Part shown: positions 7,106 to 9,050 of the stretch, in pieces
Layout of the letters: each line of letters begins with the position of its first letter
Numbering within the stretch: position 1 is the first letter of the stretch
From: Spirochaetaceae bacterium
Lineage (GTDB): Bacteria > Spirochaetota > Spirochaetia > SZUA-6 > Fen-1364
Reading direction: 5' to 3'
Assembly (NCBI GenBank): GCA_003141795.1
Contig: PLNO01000386.1
Span: forward strand, 1-9,050
Length of the DNA: 9,050 nt
The notes under the pieces: generated by a model
Seen by the model: the letters and a program-made list of their open reading frames with translations, nothing else
What the model was told of the DNA's origin: nothing
Databases searched by the model: none
Program-made: the position numbers and the translations under genes

Positions 7106-7134
7106 GATAATCGCCGGGCCTGCGACTTTTTTTT
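7093..7134 (+). terminator. trp attenuator 3:4 intrinsic terminator
   Basis: The stem has CGCAGG (7093-7098) pairing with CCTGCG (7119-7124) and CCGGCGA (7101-7107) pairing with TCGCCGG (7111-7117), giving 13 Watson-Crick pairs with a small internal bulge (TT against G) and a 3-base TAA loop. T8 follows at 7127-7134 after AC. Its 5' arm contains segment 3 (7097-7104), which is also the 3' arm of the antiterminator, so the two structures exclude each other. This is the transcription stop used when tryptophan is plentiful. Confidence 0.92.
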
Positions 7135-7141
7135 ATGAAAG

Positions 7142-7178
7142 CCGTGGTGCCTGTTGTACAGGTGCCGCGGTTTTTTTT
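7142..7178 (+). terminator. Second, tandem intrinsic terminator ahead of trpE
   Basis: A 12-bp uninterrupted stem pairs 7142-7153 with 7159-7170 (nine Watson-Crick and three G-U pairs) around a 5-base TTGTA loop, followed directly by T8 at 7171-7178. It begins only seven bases after the T-run of the attenuator terminator and ends 18 bases before the trpE ATG, just upstream of the trpE ribosome site (GAGGAGGAAGAGG, 7184-7196). It may be a back-up stop for transcripts that escape the attenuator or read through from lpdA, or a second control point. A possible competing pairing is described in the findings. Confidence 0.82.
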
Positions 7179-7196
7179 GCTTCGAGGAGGAAGAGG

Positions 7197-8597
7197 ATGG
7201 TACAAACCGCGGTGACGATCCGCACGATGAACGGGGAGCGCTTCACACCGCTGTCCCTGGCGAAGAAGCTCGGCGCGAAGGCGCTGCTGGAAAGCGCATC
7301 GTTCCAGAGGGGGCGGGAGCGCTACTCTTTCCTCCTCCTCAAGGAGGCGTTCCGCGTCTACCAGCGGGGGGACCAGTACTTCATGGATCGGGACGGAACG
7401 ACGCTTACGCTGAAGACACGGGGGAAGGACATCCTGGACGTCTGCGCGCATTTCAGCGGGCAGCACGACGGCAGGTCGGATCCTTTTCCGCTCCCCACGG
7501 GCGGGCTCGGCTACCTCTCCTACGAGTACTGCCGACGGTTCGATACGATACATCTGAAGGATCGCAACGATCCGCTGGGCCTCCCCGAGGCGATGTTCCT
7601 CTTCGGGAGCGTCTTCCTCGTGTTCGATCACTATACCGACACCATAGCGCTCGTGGGCGTGAACTATCGGGAGAAGGAGATCGACATCGATGCGGCGCTG
7701 GATGAGGCGGAGCACCGCATCAATGACCTCGACTTCAACTTCATGGCCCCTGCCCGATCCGACTGGACCGTGGAGAAGCTCCCCCGTCAGGACGATCGGG
7801 AACAGTTCCTCAGCGGCGTCGAAGCGGTCCGTGACCAGATCGTGCGCGGCAATCTCCTCCAGGGCGTTCTCTCCCGCAGGGTCCAGGTCCGCACCGACAT
7901 GCCGGCCATCGAGGCGTACAGAACGCTCCGTTCCATGAACCCGTCGCCCTACATGTTCTACATGGACTTCGGAGGCTTCCAGCTCTTCGGCGCATCCCCC
8001 GAGGTGCACGTAAAGGCGCGCGACGGCAGGGCGACCATCCGGCCGCTCGCCGGCACGCGCCGCCGCGGAGGATCAGCGGCTGAAGATGCCGCGCTGGAGA
8101 AGGAGCTGCTTGCCGACCCGAAGGAGCGTGCCGAGCACCTCATGCTCGTCGATCTTGCCCGCAACGATCTGGGCCGGGTGTGCGCTCCAGGAAGCGTCGA
8201 GGTGACGCAGTTCATGGAGGTGGAGAGGTACTCCCACGTCATGCACATCGTCTCCAATGTCGAGGGCCGGCTCGCCGACGGCATGACGGGGCGGGACGCC
8301 CTGCGCGCCACCTTCCCCGCGGGCACCGTGTCCGGCGCACCGAAGATACGGGCCATCGAGGTCATCGATGCACTCGAGCCTCACCAGCGAGGGTTCTACG
8401 CCGGAGTCGTGGCGCACGTGGAATCAGACGGATCCCTCGACTCCTGCATCGCCATCAGGTCCGCCGTGAAGCAGGGGGACATCGTCACCCTGCAGGCGGG
8501 GGCCGGCATCGTCTACGACTCGGTGCCCGAGACCGAATACCAGGAAACCGAATCCAAGCTGCGCGCGTTGAGCCGCGCTCTGGGAATGGAGGACTAG
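7197..8597 (+). CDS. trpE: Anthranilate synthase component I
   Basis: A 466-residue chorismate-utilising enzyme that, with the TrpG glutaminase, makes anthranilate, the first committed step of tryptophan synthesis. The N-terminal LLES (30-33) and the NPSPY segment (248-252) belong to the tryptophan feedback-inhibition site known in TrpE. The catalytic half carries GASPEV (265-270), [10 protein letters not shown] (282-291), [17 protein letters not shown] (310-326), [18 protein letters not shown] (373-390) and QAGAGIV (433-439). Alanine at position 285 (PLAGT) replaces the lysine typical of the PabB subgroup (PIKGT), which favours TrpE over aminodeoxychorismate synthase, as does the Trp leader upstream. 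It is at the short end for TrpE (often 460-520 residues). The start follows a strong GAGGAGG site. It ends in TAG, one base before the trpG ATG. Confidence 0.96.
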   Translation: MVQTAVTIRTMNGERFTPLSLAKKLGAKALLESASFQRGRERYSFLLLKEAFRVYQRGDQYFMDRDGTTLTLKTRGKDILDVCAHFSGQHDGRSDPFPLPTGGLGYLSYEYCRRFDTIHLKDRNDPLGLPEAMFLFGSVFLVFDHYTDTIALVGVNYREKEIDIDAALDEAEHRINDLDFNFMAPARSDWTVEKLPRQDDREQFLSGVEAVRDQIVRGNLLQGVLSRRVQVRTDMPAIEAYRTLRSMNPSPYMFYMDFGGFQLFGASPEVHVKARDGRATIRPLAGTRRRGGSAAEDAALEKELLADPKERAEHLMLVDLARNDLGRVCAPGSVEVTQFMEVERYSHVMHIVSNVEGRLADGMTGRDALRATFPAGTVSGAPKIRAIEVIDALEPHQRGFYAGVVAHVESDGSLDSCIAIRSAVKQGDIVTLQAGAGIVYDSVPETEYQETESKLRALSRALGMED

Positions 8598-8598
8598 C

Positions 8599-9050
<452 letters not shown>

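Noticed and set aside
7135..7215. A 26-codon frame from the ATG at 7135 crossing the second terminator and overlapping the trpE start
   Set aside because: It is preceded only by the T8 run with no ribosome site, and its product has no recognisable character. Translation through the second hairpin would be an attractive control idea but is unsupported.

Overview
The window is high-GC bacterial chromosomal DNA, judged by eye from strong G/C preference at third codon positions. It is densely packed with housekeeping genes and shows no insertion sequence, phage, CRISPR or tRNA/rRNA signal. Seven of the eight larger genes have a natural stop in view; six use TGA and trpE uses TAG, so UGA is an ordinary stop in this genome. 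I cannot name the organism. The two-subunit, mitochondrial-like pyruvate dehydrogenase E1 and the ribosome-mediated trp attenuator suggest a Proteobacteria-like Gram-negative, but that is inference.

Layout: (a) 118-1800, minus strand: a HisJ-like PHP phosphoesterase fused to two C-terminal ACT domains. (b) 1801-1873: a short divergent intergenic region. (c) 1874-6951, plus strand: a tight run of a small pyridoxamine-5'-phosphate-oxidase-fold protein, then pdhA, pdhB, pdhC and lpdA, which together encode all catalytic components of a pyruvate dehydrogenase complex. pdhA/pdhB and pdhB/pdhC overlap by 4 and 8 bases. (d) 6952-7196: a complete tryptophan-operon leader. It has a sigma70-like promoter, a 13-residue leader peptide with four Trp codons (MTANRSAWWWFWA), mutually exclusive 1:2, 2:3 and 3:4 hairpins, a U8 terminator, and then a second strong U8 terminator just ahead of trpE. 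(e) 7197-8597: trpE. (f) 8599 to the window end: trpG, interrupted by an in-frame TGA five codons after its catalytic cysteine.

The pdh genes convert pyruvate to acetyl-CoA. trpE and trpG together make anthranilate from chorismate and glutamine. The trp leader senses charged tRNA-Trp through its Trp-rich peptide, and the LLES motif in TrpE indicates feedback inhibition by tryptophan as well. No terminator is visible between lpdA and the trp promoter, so the trp attenuator probably also catches read-through from the pdh operon.

The points most worth a second look are the three-state trp attenuator with its second tandem terminator, the in-frame TGA in trpG, and the PHP-ACT-ACT fusion. I see no wholly novel system.
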